Below are positions 39,376 through 47,928 of a DNA stretch of 64,000 bases, in pieces. The notes under the pieces were generated by a model. That model saw only the letters and a program-made list of their open reading frames with translations. It did no database searches and was not told the origin of the DNA. The stretch spans positions 62,001 to 126,000 of the forward strand of contig JANQNG010000059.1 of the NCBI GenBank assembly GCA_028279685.1, given 5' to 3'. Source of the stretch: Candidatus Nanoarchaeia archaeon (lineage in GTDB: Archaea > Nanobdellota > Nanobdellia > Woesearchaeales > SKIA01). Positions within the stretch are counted from its first letter, which is position 1. Each line of letters opens with the position of its first letter. A program made the translations under genes and the position numbers.

Positions 39376-41660
39376 ACAAGACAATAGGTATTCCCCTTGT
39401 ATTGGTTATATTGCTTTCAGCATTTGCATTAGCAGGAGCGCCATTCCTTAATATCACTATGCATGAAATTGTCTATAATAATGTGACTTTTGCAAAGAAC
39501 TTCTACCTTGAGGAGAATGTAGAAGTTGCAAGAGTGGAAGGTCTTATCAACATATCACATCCCCTTGTCGCAGACAATGTCAACGAAACTATTAATGACA
39601 TTTATGTCAAATTAGTAAATGTCGACCTTATCAACCAATCGGCTAATGTTACGTGGCAATCACAGAGTGGATTGAGCAGATATGGTCAACAAATCACGTA
39701 TTCAAAACTCAATAATGAGACGACATCTTACGGCTATACTGCGTCGACGAGACTTAATATCACGGATGAGTGGGTTGCTTTCACAAAAGATATTGATGAA
39801 GATGGATCTGTAGATATGTATAAGGTAAATTGGACGCATCTCTTTGTCAATGTTTCAAGTGAATATGAAACACAATATTATGAACTCAAAGGAGGAGATA
39901 CTTCAACATCTGTCTCTATAGAAAATGCTGGAACTACTCCAGTAGTGATTAATTTAAGTATTAATATTTCAGGATCCTATAACACACATAATATGATGAA
40001 TGTTGGTGTGAAGTTTGCGACGATGGAAATTTCGGGAACAGCAAATGAAGATGGACATCTGAATACGACAACAGACGATCTCTATATTAATTATACTGAT
40101 GTGGAAAGAGAGTATATTATACTCTATGTGCCTGAGCTCAGTGCAGGAAACTTCTCTTTGTTCTCCTACAACACAACAAGCTCAGTGGTACCTCCATTGG
40201 ATCTCAATACATCATACTTCCATGACATTTACGATACGAAAGTATTAGCTGGAGAGGAGTTTAACATTACTGACACCGTTTACAATGTGGGTATTGTGAA
40301 TATTGAAAATATCAATATCACTATGAGAACCATGGCGGTCAATATCACAAATAGTTCGGGCGTATCAGGCCCTGGAGAACAGGAAGATAATTTTACATTC
40401 TCCCAATTATTCTATTTCCCAGGAGATAATTACTACGACTATAGTAATGTTACTACTGATACTGCTACGTATGGATATGCCTCAGGATATAATGGTGGAG
40501 TAAACCCAAGAGAATGGTATTGGATTGTTAACGGAAGCACTATGTCTGTAGGGTCATCGTTCAATATCAGTTATGCGGTACGAGCTCCTGATACGGTACC
40601 GACGAGTGCAACATACTTGGCGATCTATCAGACGCTACAATATACTTCAAATTCAACAGCATCAAATGTTACTCTGGGTGAAGTTCGTGCATCAGCAGAT
40701 ATCCAATTCAATGAAACAAAAAGAATTGTCTGGCCTATGAGAAATGAAAGCGACAATAATGTCACCTGGGAGACAATCCCTACGGTCTTTACCACCATTC
40801 CTGTGAATTATACGCTCGAGAATGTAACGATGTGGGTCACAAGTACTATTGATCCAAATGCTCAGGAAACAGGACTTAATACAACGTATGAAGTAAACTC
40901 ACAAATTAACAATCAGAACGCATGGTCTGCAACGACGCCTTGGAGATTTAACTTCACTGATGCAAGCAATGGTTCGAATGCAGCTCCTCCAATTATTTGG
41001 ATCAAACCACAATGGATTATAGAAAATGCTGATGGCCAGATCCTGAATATGTCTATTACAAGAAGTACAAATGAGACAAATTTCTACTTCAAGTACATCT
41101 ATGTGATCCATGGTTACTGGCTTGAAGTCTACAAGAATATCACTGCAAACGGCGCAGGAAATTATTCCATATTCGTCCAAGTATATAATAGAGGCACAGG
41201 TCATACGCCACAGAACATGACGGTCACGATTTATGACTTCGTTCCTGCAGGATTTACAGCATATGGTATGAATCCTTCCCCTTCATCAAACACTGATGTA
41301 ACAGGAGAATTCTCTGGTACATCATATTACTGGGACGTCGGACTACGAACGAATATCAGTACGTCCTTTGGGCCAAAAGGATATGAAAGCGGACTTGATC
41401 AATACAATTTCACGTATGATGTTTTAGGTGTCGGAGACTTCGATGTAGGACAGCTCTATATCGTGGGGTTGGACCCTCGTGCGGTGGATGGTGCGAGTGC
41501 TTCGCCTTTGGTGAGTATTGTGTCTGGTATTGCGTCGACGTCTACGGAGTTCATCTATATGGCTGTGGTGATTATTTTGATTGCTATCAACGTGGGCAAT
41601 TTTGTCCTCACTTCAAGAATCAATAAAAAACTAGATAATAAAGGCAGACGTTTCGTCTAA
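39372..41660 (+). CDS. S-layer-like surface protein B (paralogue)
   Basis: The product is 762 residues with the same order as protein A: signal peptide, beta-rich domain with many sequons, shared landmarks (LNTSYFHDIYDTKVLAGEEFNIT; NYTLENVTMWVT; NMTVTIYDFVPAGF) and a C-terminal TM helix. The overall match to protein A is moderate, but the final 55 codons are nearly the same at DNA level. It overlaps protein A by 4 bp (ATGA). Confidence 0.75.
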   Translation: MNKTIGIPLVLVILLSAFALAGAPFLNITMHEIVYNNVTFAKNFYLEENVEVARVEGLINISHPLVADNVNETINDIYVKLVNVDLINQSANVTWQSQSGLSRYGQQITYSKLNNETTSYGYTASTRLNITDEWVAFTKDIDEDGSVDMYKVNWTHLFVNVSSEYETQYYELKGGDTSTSVSIENAGTTPVVINLSINISGSYNTHNMMNVGVKFATMEISGTANEDGHLNTTTDDLYINYTDVEREYIILYVPELSAGNFSLFSYNTTSSVVPPLDLNTSYFHDIYDTKVLAGEEFNITDTVYNVGIVNIENINITMRTMAVNITNSSGVSGPGEQEDNFTFSQLFYFPGDNYYDYSNVTTDTATYGYASGYNGGVNPREWYWIVNGSTMSVGSSFNISYAVRAPDTVPTSATYLAIYQTLQYTSNSTASNVTLGEVRASADIQFNETKRIVWPMRNESDNNVTWETIPTVFTTIPVNYTLENVTMWVTSTIDPNAQETGLNTTYEVNSQINNQNAWSATTPWRFNFTDASNGSNAAPPIIWIKPQWIIENADGQILNMSITRSTNETNFYFKYIYVIHGYWLEVYKNITANGAGNYSIFVQVYNRGTGHTPQNMTVTIYDFVPAGFTAYGMNPSPSSNTDVTGEFSGTSYYWDVGLRTNISTSFGPKGYESGLDQYNFTYDVLGVGDFDVGQLYIVGLDPRAVDGASASPLVSIVSGIASTSTEFIYMAVVIILIAINVGNFVLTSRINKKLDNKGRRFV

Positions 41661-41684
41661 GCATGGGGAAAAGAGGGTGTTAGT

Positions 41685-42455
41685 ATGAGCAAGACAATAA
41701 TACTAAGTATTCTGATTTTATTATTGTTATCACTCTCGGTTTCTGCAGTTGATGTGATTGTATTCGAGAAATATCAGACCATGACCAAGCTTGAAGGAGA
41801 TTATCTTGAGGTAAAAAGAGTTATGCGCCTCAAGAATGTCGGTAATGCGCCTATTATTCCTGGAGAGCTTCACTTCAAATTATTCCAGATGTTTGGAGAT
41901 AAAAAAGTGGCAGCTCCTGTGGAAGGATTTACAGCCAAGAACAAACAAGGAGCTACATTGACGACAAAAGTATTAACTCGTTCCGAATTTACTGATCTTG
42001 TGGTGCACATATGGAATCCTGTGTTGCCAGGGTTCTTTTATGATATTGAAACAAGCTACAGGATTAAATTCAGCCCGAGTGGAGCTTTGTTTTTTGAGAT
42101 GAAAGTTCCTGAGGAAGAGACAACAATTCCTATCCAATCAAGTAGTGCAGATTTTTATTTGCCTAAAAATTATCACATTACCTATGCGCCAAATGCAGAT
42201 GTTACTGCAGAAGATGAGTATAATGTTCTTTCTTGGACTGATGATGTGAGTGACTATCGGTTTGAGTACTCTAGAATTCCTTTGCCGCAAATGGGTATGC
42301 GTGGTGTCAATGTCTTTTGGATGACGATCATTGTTATTTTGCTCATCCTCTTTGTGGTGAAGCTTTTGGTGACGCTTCCCAAACTCAAAGGAAAGCCTCC
42401 TACTCATCATCAGCAACATCACCAGTACCAACAGACACAAGGTGGTCAATGGTGA
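41685..42455 (+). CDS. Membrane-anchored envelope protein, third gene of operon
   Basis: The product is 256 residues: signal peptide (SKTIILSILILLLLSLSVSA), a beta-sandwich of about 190 residues, then a TM helix (FWMTIIVILLILFVVKLLV) and a His/Gln-rich cytoplasmic tail (HHQQHHQYQQTQGG). It resembles the outer domains of its neighbours in topology but is shorter. It probably interacts with the S-layer-like proteins. Not recognised. Confidence 0.65.
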   Translation: MSKTIILSILILLLLSLSVSAVDVIVFEKYQTMTKLEGDYLEVKRVMRLKNVGNAPIIPGELHFKLFQMFGDKKVAAPVEGFTAKNKQGATLTTKVLTRSEFTDLVVHIWNPVLPGFFYDIETSYRIKFSPSGALFFEMKVPEEETTIPIQSSSADFYLPKNYHITYAPNADVTAEDEYNVLSWTDDVSDYRFEYSRIPLPQMGMRGVNVFWMTIIVILLILFVVKLLVTLPKLKGKPPTHHQQHHQYQQTQGGQW

Positions 42456-42458
42456 TCG

Positions 42459-44129
42459 ATGATGAGTCTTCTGTCTAGATGCATCATTGTACTGATTTTT
42501 CTTCTCAGTGTTGGCTTTGTGGGAGCATATGAGAATGTCACCATATCCATCTATGAGAATGGATCTATGCTGAATTATTTTGACGAATATTATGTTTCTG
42601 TCGTCGACGGAAAATTCAATATCACTAATCCTTCTGATGATACAACACTCTATGGGATCACTATTCCTCTTGATCTTGGAGGTGTCGATATAATAGATTT
42701 GAGTGGTGATGGCTATGTTAATCCGACGTACTGGTGGCATAAGCAAGCTATTGAGATAAGGGAACTTCTTCCAGGGGCAACGCTTGAATTTGAATATATG
42801 ATAAGAGGAATTACGCCTACAGTGCCGACACTAGATGGCAAAACATTTGTAGAATCTGGCATGATACGCGAAACGCCAAAGATTTATGCTGATATGCTCG
42901 GTGATTTGAAAAAAGCAGGCATAGGTGTTGATCCTGATGGAAATTTACAGAGAGCTATTTATGTTCACGTCGAGAATCCAACTGATTTCAGATATAAAAT
43001 GGATACAGTCAAAGTAATGAAGAGTTCTGATCTTGATCCGAACAATGAGCTTAATGAATGGGGAGTGTTCAATGACTCGCTTACAGGATATCTTAACCCT
43101 GGGGAGGAGCTTGTGGAGCCTATTCTCGATTCTGATCCTGCAGAGGGAGAAGTATATTGGCTTCAAAGTATCATGTACATTGATGATCTTATTATCAATG
43201 GCACAGACAATGTTAATGTTATCAACTACAGTGATGTGGTGAGTCTTGATGTCTTCACATTCTACGACCAGAACGCTTCTTTATTGAATGATACGACAGT
43301 AAGATCGAACGAAACGTTTCAAGGAAGAGGAATGTATGTGAGAAAGGCAATTGATAAGAGTATTTTAACCCCTGGAGACATTGTTGAAGTGGAGATACTG
43401 ATCAGCAATTTTGATAATATCAATAAATCAGTCAATGTTTATGACACTGTTCCGCAAGGATTTTTGCTTATGGAAGATACGTTTACAGGAACGCAAGAAG
43501 GCCAAGAGTTGAGCTGGGAAGATATTTGGATTAGCCCATTAAATACGAAATATATCAGGTATGAGCTGAAGTATATCGATGAGGAAAATGTTGGCATAGG
43601 ATATATGCCCGAAGCATTGATTACTTACGAAGGACAGGAACTCTATTCTTTTCAAGTACCTTTTGTGAGACAGTATGTTCCTGAGAAAAGAATCTATGTG
43701 CAGAAGATGATTGATTATAGAGATAATGATTTAGCTGAAGTGACGGTTACTGTGCAGAATCTTGGTCAAGGTCCTTTGCAGGATTTAATCTTGAAAGAGT
43801 TTCTCCATACCGACGATGTTTTTTCTGAATTATCTGTTGCACCAAAAAATAAAGGGATCTGGGATCTCACAGAGATTAAAGCAGGAGAAGCATTTGTAGT
43901 TTCTTATGTGACTGATAGAAATCCTTCATTACAACGAATGCCTGAGATCTACGGTGTTGAAGCGGATGAAATTTTCAAGAGTTTAGTAACAGCAAATTAC
44001 GTCGAATCAGGATGGATTTTTTTCAAAACGAAAAAAGTAGAAATTATAGGAATCATTGTGATTATTACATTGCCTTTCTTGTATCACGGCATTGTGAGAT
44101 ACTATAAGAAAAAATACGGTGTGGAATAA
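42459..44129 (+). CDS. Membrane-anchored envelope protein with DUF11-like domain, fourth gene
   Basis: The product is 556 residues: signal peptide, two or three beta domains, then a DUF11-like repeat (SILTPGDIVEVEILISNFDNINKSVNVYDTVPQGF) and a second (ITVTVQNLGQG-like). A C-terminal TM helix follows (IIGIIVIITLPFLYHGIV). The domain type is common in cell-wall proteins that form stalks. It starts 3 bp after the previous stop and ends the operon. Confidence 0.7.
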   Translation: MMSLLSRCIIVLIFLLSVGFVGAYENVTISIYENGSMLNYFDEYYVSVVDGKFNITNPSDDTTLYGITIPLDLGGVDIIDLSGDGYVNPTYWWHKQAIEIRELLPGATLEFEYMIRGITPTVPTLDGKTFVESGMIRETPKIYADMLGDLKKAGIGVDPDGNLQRAIYVHVENPTDFRYKMDTVKVMKSSDLDPNNELNEWGVFNDSLTGYLNPGEELVEPILDSDPAEGEVYWLQSIMYIDDLIINGTDNVNVINYSDVVSLDVFTFYDQNASLLNDTTVRSNETFQGRGMYVRKAIDKSILTPGDIVEVEILISNFDNINKSVNVYDTVPQGFLLMEDTFTGTQEGQELSWEDIWISPLNTKYIRYELKYIDEENVGIGYMPEALITYEGQELYSFQVPFVRQYVPEKRIYVQKMIDYRDNDLAEVTVTVQNLGQGPLQDLILKEFLHTDDVFSELSVAPKNKGIWDLTEIKAGEAFVVSYVTDRNPSLQRMPEIYGVEADEIFKSLVTANYVESGWIFFKTKKVEIIGIIVIITLPFLYHGIVRYYKKKYGVE

Positions 44130-44143
44130 GTTAATAGTCAGCT

Positions 44144-44623
44144 TTATTTGAATATACCGAGGAATCCATAAAACGTTGCTCTTGGTTCTTGGAAGAACTG
44201 ATACTTAAAAGTATTATTACATTCTCCGTGTTTCATTATGTTAAGATCTTCTGTACTATTGTATCCTCCTGACACAGCTGCTTCATCAAAATCTTTTTGA
44301 ATATGACAAAGTTCATGACTTAGAATATATTTTGAAAGTCGATTTTTTTGTACGCCTATGATATAATCTCCTTCTGGACCAATCAAACAATATCCTCCTA
44401 AACCTTCTCTTTCAAGAGCGTTATCTTCAACAATTCTCAGCGTTATATCTTCATCAATATCATTTTTTTCCCTTTCCTTTTGAATAAACGCGTTTGCTTC
44501 TGAGATGCTCATGGTCGGTGTTGTTCTAAGAAGTATGCCATTTGAAAGAGAACTAATAGTAGGAGAGAGAATGAATAAAAAAGATAAACCAATAAAATAA
44601 TTAAATATTGGTTTTATGTTCAT
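44144..44623 (-). CDS. Secreted minimal metalloprotease-like protein (HExxH)
   Basis: Signal peptide (NIKPIFNYFIGLSFLFILSP), then about 130 residues with the zinc motif in LSKYILSHELCHIQKDFDEA (HELCH). A third zinc ligand may be the downstream His/Glu in MKHGECN or the EEP-like acidic residues. At 159 residues it is very small for a gluzincin. The start at 44623 gives the signal peptide; the longer frame does not. It begins one base from the stop of the 97-residue gene upstream, so both form an operon. Confidence 0.65.
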   Translation of the reverse strand: MNIKPIFNYFIGLSFLFILSPTISSLSNGILLRTTPTMSISEANAFIQKEREKNDIDEDITLRIVEDNALEREGLGGYCLIGPEGDYIIGVQKNRLSKYILSHELCHIQKDFDEAAVSGGYNSTEDLNIMKHGECNNTFKYQFFQEPRATFYGFLGIFK

Positions 44624-44624
44624 T

Positions 44625-44918
44625 TTACTGCCTTTCTTTGACTCTGTCAAGTAGTTCCTGCATATCATCAATGATTTGGCTGTTGAGTTCTTTGAACTCA
44701 TCGGTCTCTTCATCGAAGTTGGTCTCGTATAACTCGGGACTGCATTGCTTGAGATCAATACCTTCTAATGCACAAGGCATGGCGTCAGCCATCTGTTGTG
44801 TATAATCAATAGTTTTGGTGGATACTTTATCTGAGAGATCAACAAGATCATTCGAAATGCCTATCAGCATAGCTGCAAAGATTGGCAATAGTGTTGCGAG
44901 TAAGAGTATTTTGTTCAT
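44625..44918 (-). CDS. Small secreted helical protein
   Basis: The product is 97 residues. A hydrophobic N-terminus (MNKILLLATLLPIFAAMLIGI) is followed by a helical, acidic part with two Cys (MPCALEGIDLKQCSPEL), possibly a disulfide. It could be an exported substrate or propeptide for the metalloprotease-like protein encoded next. An AT-rich TATA region (ATATATAA, about 44955) lies upstream. Not recognised. Confidence 0.6.
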   Translation of the reverse strand: MNKILLLATLLPIFAAMLIGISNDLVDLSDKVSTKTIDYTQQMADAMPCALEGIDLKQCSPELYETNFDEETDEFKELNSQIIDDMQELLDRVKERQ

Positions 44919-45096
44919 TTTGAAACCCCTCTAATAACTATTTTCTAGTAGTTATGATATATAAATCTTTCGTTTTTTAGTACTAAAAAGTGAATACAAA
45001 TAATAAACATCTATATAGAAAAAAATTAAAGACGTGCATCTTACATGGGTTAATTATATAAATGATTAAAAACGCTATATCGTCGAGGTGATGATT

Positions 45097-46509
45097 ATGA
45101 AGCTATATATGGCAATTTTAATGATGCTGCTTCTTGTAGGATCTGTATTTGGAGCCACAATGACTGTTGGCACGAGCAGTACGGATCAGCCGCAGTTATA
45201 TGATGGAACTGCCAGCGATGGAACAGTGACTGATGGAGCAAATACAGATGGAGCAAATGGAGTTCATCCTGCGAGAGCTGCTGCATTACGAAAAGCAGTC
45301 AAACACACAATTAAGGCAAAACCCGCGGAATTGAAGAGCAATATCGATGCTTGTATGGCAGAATGTGCTTCGGATGATGTTGATTGTGCTAAGCGATGTA
45401 GACATCAGCAGACATCAGCATTCTCTATCCAAGCGGTGAAGTCGCATAAAGAAACGCATGAAGAAAGGTGCACTGCTCAATGTGAGGAAGATGAAGACTG
45501 CAACACTAGATGTCTTGCGCATGTAAGAAAGATGTTCACTGAAGATGCATCAGGCAAGATCAAAGTGAATAAAGAACATTTTCTAAAGCAAAGAGAGGTC
45601 ACAAGAGAGATGTATCAGAAAGCTAAAGAAGCTTACACTAATGCTAAAGAGAGAAGGAAGGAATTCAAGGAAAAAGCTCAAGAGGCTCGTGGAGAACTCA
45701 AAGCCGCAAAAGAGAAATTGCGGGAATGCTATGATGCAAACGGTGATGATTCAACAGAATGTGCTGCTGTTGCTGATGAAATATTCCAGCATGCAAAAGA
45801 GTACGTAGTAGGCACTGCAAAAGAAGGTATTGAACATCTTGAATCATTGAAGGCAAAAGCAGAAGAATCAGAAGATCTGGATGGTGAAACTGCTAGTGAA
45901 ATCACAACACGTCTTGATGATTTGATTGCTGAATTGACTGCGTTAGCTGAGAAAGCGGATGCTGCAACAACAAAAGAAGAGCTTCATGAAGCTGCTTCGG
46001 AGATCAAAGATATGCTGGTCAAGATGAGACGGCATGCAAACGTTCATGCAAAGCGCATTGTGAAAGCAGCTGCATATGGGTTAAAGAAAAGAACAGAATA
46101 TGTTGGTATCAAACTCGAAGAATTGATTAATCGATTAGCTGTAGCAAGTATTGATACAACAGAACTCGAATCTTTGCTCGATGAGTATAATGAGTATTTG
46201 GGCAATGCTGAAGAGGCGTTCGCTGCTGCAGATGAATTGTTCAAGGAAGCAAGAGAGCTTGCTGAGAATGGAGAAGAAAATTCAGAGACGTTGAAAAAAG
46301 CACATGAATATATTAAAGAAGCAGATCAGCACGTCAAAAATGCGAGAAATATCGCTGATAAGATTTTCGCTGCTGTAAGAAGCCATGGTGCCAATCTGAA
46401 AGATACCGATGATGTCGAGGAAATGGTTGTTGATGTTGTTGATGCTGATGCAACAACGGTAGCAGGCGTTGACGGAACAGCTACTGACGGGGTGATGAAC
46501 AATGAATAA
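45097..46509 (+). CDS. Secreted coiled-coil protein with paired Cys motifs
   Basis: Product of about 470 residues: signal peptide (MKLYMAILMMLLLVGSVFG), Thr/Gly/Asp-rich spacer, two Cys-rich turns (CMAECASDDVDCAKRC and CTAQCEEDEDCNTRC), then a long helical region rich in Ala/Glu/Lys up to residue 440. GAGGTGAT precedes the ATG at 45097, which I prefer over the GTG at 45088. The final TDG-rich tail mirrors the N-terminal one. It is co-translated with the following lipoprotein (8 bp overlap). Confidence 0.65.
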   Translation: MKLYMAILMMLLLVGSVFGATMTVGTSSTDQPQLYDGTASDGTVTDGANTDGANGVHPARAAALRKAVKHTIKAKPAELKSNIDACMAECASDDVDCAKRCRHQQTSAFSIQAVKSHKETHEERCTAQCEEDEDCNTRCLAHVRKMFTEDASGKIKVNKEHFLKQREVTREMYQKAKEAYTNAKERRKEFKEKAQEARGELKAAKEKLRECYDANGDDSTECAAVADEIFQHAKEYVVGTAKEGIEHLESLKAKAEESEDLDGETASEITTRLDDLIAELTALAEKADAATTKEELHEAASEIKDMLVKMRRHANVHAKRIVKAAAYGLKKRTEYVGIKLEELINRLAVASIDTTELESLLDEYNEYLGNAEEAFAAADELFKEARELAENGEENSETLKKAHEYIKEADQHVKNARNIADKIFAAVRSHGANLKDTDDVEEMVVDVVDADATTVAGVDGTATDGVMNNE

Positions 46510-46762
46510 GCTAATAATTTTGCTTCTTGTTATTGTTTTGCTTGTTTTTGCAGGCTGTGCACAGACAGTTGAAATGGACACTGAGCCAACAGATACGACT
46601 CCTGCGGAAACAACACCAGCAGACACAACTCCAGAAGTAACTCCTCCAGCAGAACCTGCGGAAGAGACATTGGATCAAATCATTGAAGGTGATGTTGACA
46701 CAGAGGCTGATGAACTTTCTGATGATGAAATTGATCTAGACGTCGATGAGTTAGACTGGTAA
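46502..46762 (+). CDS. Acidic Thr/Pro-rich lipoprotein
   Basis: The product is 86 residues. Signal peptide with lipobox FAGC (Cys19), then a Thr/Pro/Glu spacer (TDTTPAETTPADTTPEVTPP) and an acidic end (TEADELSDDEIDLDVDELD). The spacer would be heavily O-glycosylated if exported. It overlaps the coiled-coil gene by 8 bp, so the two probably act together at the cell surface. A hairpin terminator follows. Confidence 0.65.
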   Translation: MNKLIILLLVIVLLVFAGCAQTVEMDTEPTDTTPAETTPADTTPEVTPPAEPAEETLDQIIEGDVDTEADELSDDEIDLDVDELDW

Positions 46763-46773
46763 CTTTTTTTATT

Positions 46774-46821
46774 ATTAATATTTTTTTGAAAATATTAATT
46801 CAAAGTTTTGCAAAAACTTTG
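46774..46821. terminator. Bidirectional hairpin terminator between convergent genes
   Basis: Two stem-loops sit between the stops of the lipoprotein and glk genes: ATTAATATTTT (46774-46784) with its complement at 46789-46799, and CAAAGTTTT (46801-46809) with AAAACTTTG (46813-46821). Runs of T flank them on both strands. Confidence 0.5.
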
Positions 46822-47862
46822 TTATTTTATTTTTTCTTTAAATTTTTCTAATGCTGCTCTTGCGCAACCATAGAAAGAGATATCATAATCATCAACAAGA
46901 TAGACAGGGGTTTTTTCAAGAATGTCTTTAATATCTTCTCTGAAATGAGTATTGAATATTTTCATGAAAGTGCCGTCCATAAGCAATGCTTTATTCTTAG
47001 GAAGAATTCCTCCGACGAGAAATAAGCCTCCTGTGGTAAGACCACATAAAGCTACGTTTGCTGCAGTATCAGCAACAGTGCGAATGAAGATGTTCATAGT
47101 CACTGCTGCTTTCCTATCTTTATCAGCATGTGCGGCAATTTCTGCAGGATCAAGAGAGCAAAAGTCAGTATTTTCTTTTGTGGATACGTCTATTTTTTCC
47201 ATAAATTCAGGATGTTTAATTACATATTCCATGATGTTTGCAATGCCTTGTCCTGATGCCAATGATTCAATATCAACACGATCACAATTTGTTTTTTCAC
47301 GAATAAAATCAAACAAAGGCGCGAAAGAATGTTGATAAGGAATAGTTGCATTGCCTCCTTCTGTTGCTGTAATCACATAACCATTTTCTTGCTTCCAAAG
47401 AAAAGTGAGGCCGAAGCCAGTACCACAACCAGTAATAGCACGGTTTCCATCACTAGGTGTTCTATGATCAGATATCTCAATGATTGATTTTTTTTGGAGT
47501 GCAGTAGGAATATCAATAGCAGAAACAGCGTGTGCTATTGCTTCAAAATCATTAATCACTAATACATGTTTGAGAGGGGTTTTTTCTATAATCTCATCAC
47601 CATAGACGGGCATGTCGATGTTAGTAAGTTGCGGACAAGCATTTCCCTCAATAGGTCCTGCCACGCCTGCACAACACACCTCTGTGCTGATCCCTTGTTC
47701 TGCACATGTTTCAAGAAAGCGATTGATAGAAGGGATGACTGATTTATCTTCTTTCTTGACGTCATCTTTAGCAAGAATCTTGAACTGTGCATCTCTCAGA
47801 ACTTCTATCATAGCCATCCTTGGATTTGTTCCTCCTATATCCAAACAGAGTACATAAGCCAT
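46822..47862 (-). CDS. glk: Glucokinase (Glk family)
   Basis: The enzyme phosphorylates glucose at C6 with ATP. Seen: LCLDIGGTNPRMAMI (phosphate 1), CCAGVAGPI, VINDFEAIAHA (sugar-binding Asp), AITGCGTGFGLTF (phosphate 2) and TEGGNATI. It is related to bacterial Glk rather than to ADP-dependent archaeal kinases. The 346-residue length fits. It is divergent from the GH13 gene (66 bp apart), so sugar released by that enzyme could feed it. Confidence 0.9.
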   Translation of the reverse strand: MAYVLCLDIGGTNPRMAMIEVLRDAQFKILAKDDVKKEDKSVIPSINRFLETCAEQGISTEVCCAGVAGPIEGNACPQLTNIDMPVYGDEIIEKTPLKHVLVINDFEAIAHAVSAIDIPTALQKKSIIEISDHRTPSDGNRAITGCGTGFGLTFLWKQENGYVITATEGGNATIPYQHSFAPLFDFIREKTNCDRVDIESLASGQGIANIMEYVIKHPEFMEKIDVSTKENTDFCSLDPAEIAAHADKDRKAAVTMNIFIRTVADTAANVALCGLTTGGLFLVGGILPKNKALLMDGTFMKIFNTHFREDIKDILEKTPVYLVDDYDISFYGCARAALEKFKEKIK

Positions 47863-47928
47863 GTCGTATTTCCGTCCACAATCTTTATAAATATTGTTCT
47901 CTCAGATTCCAATAGAAGAGGTGTGTTT

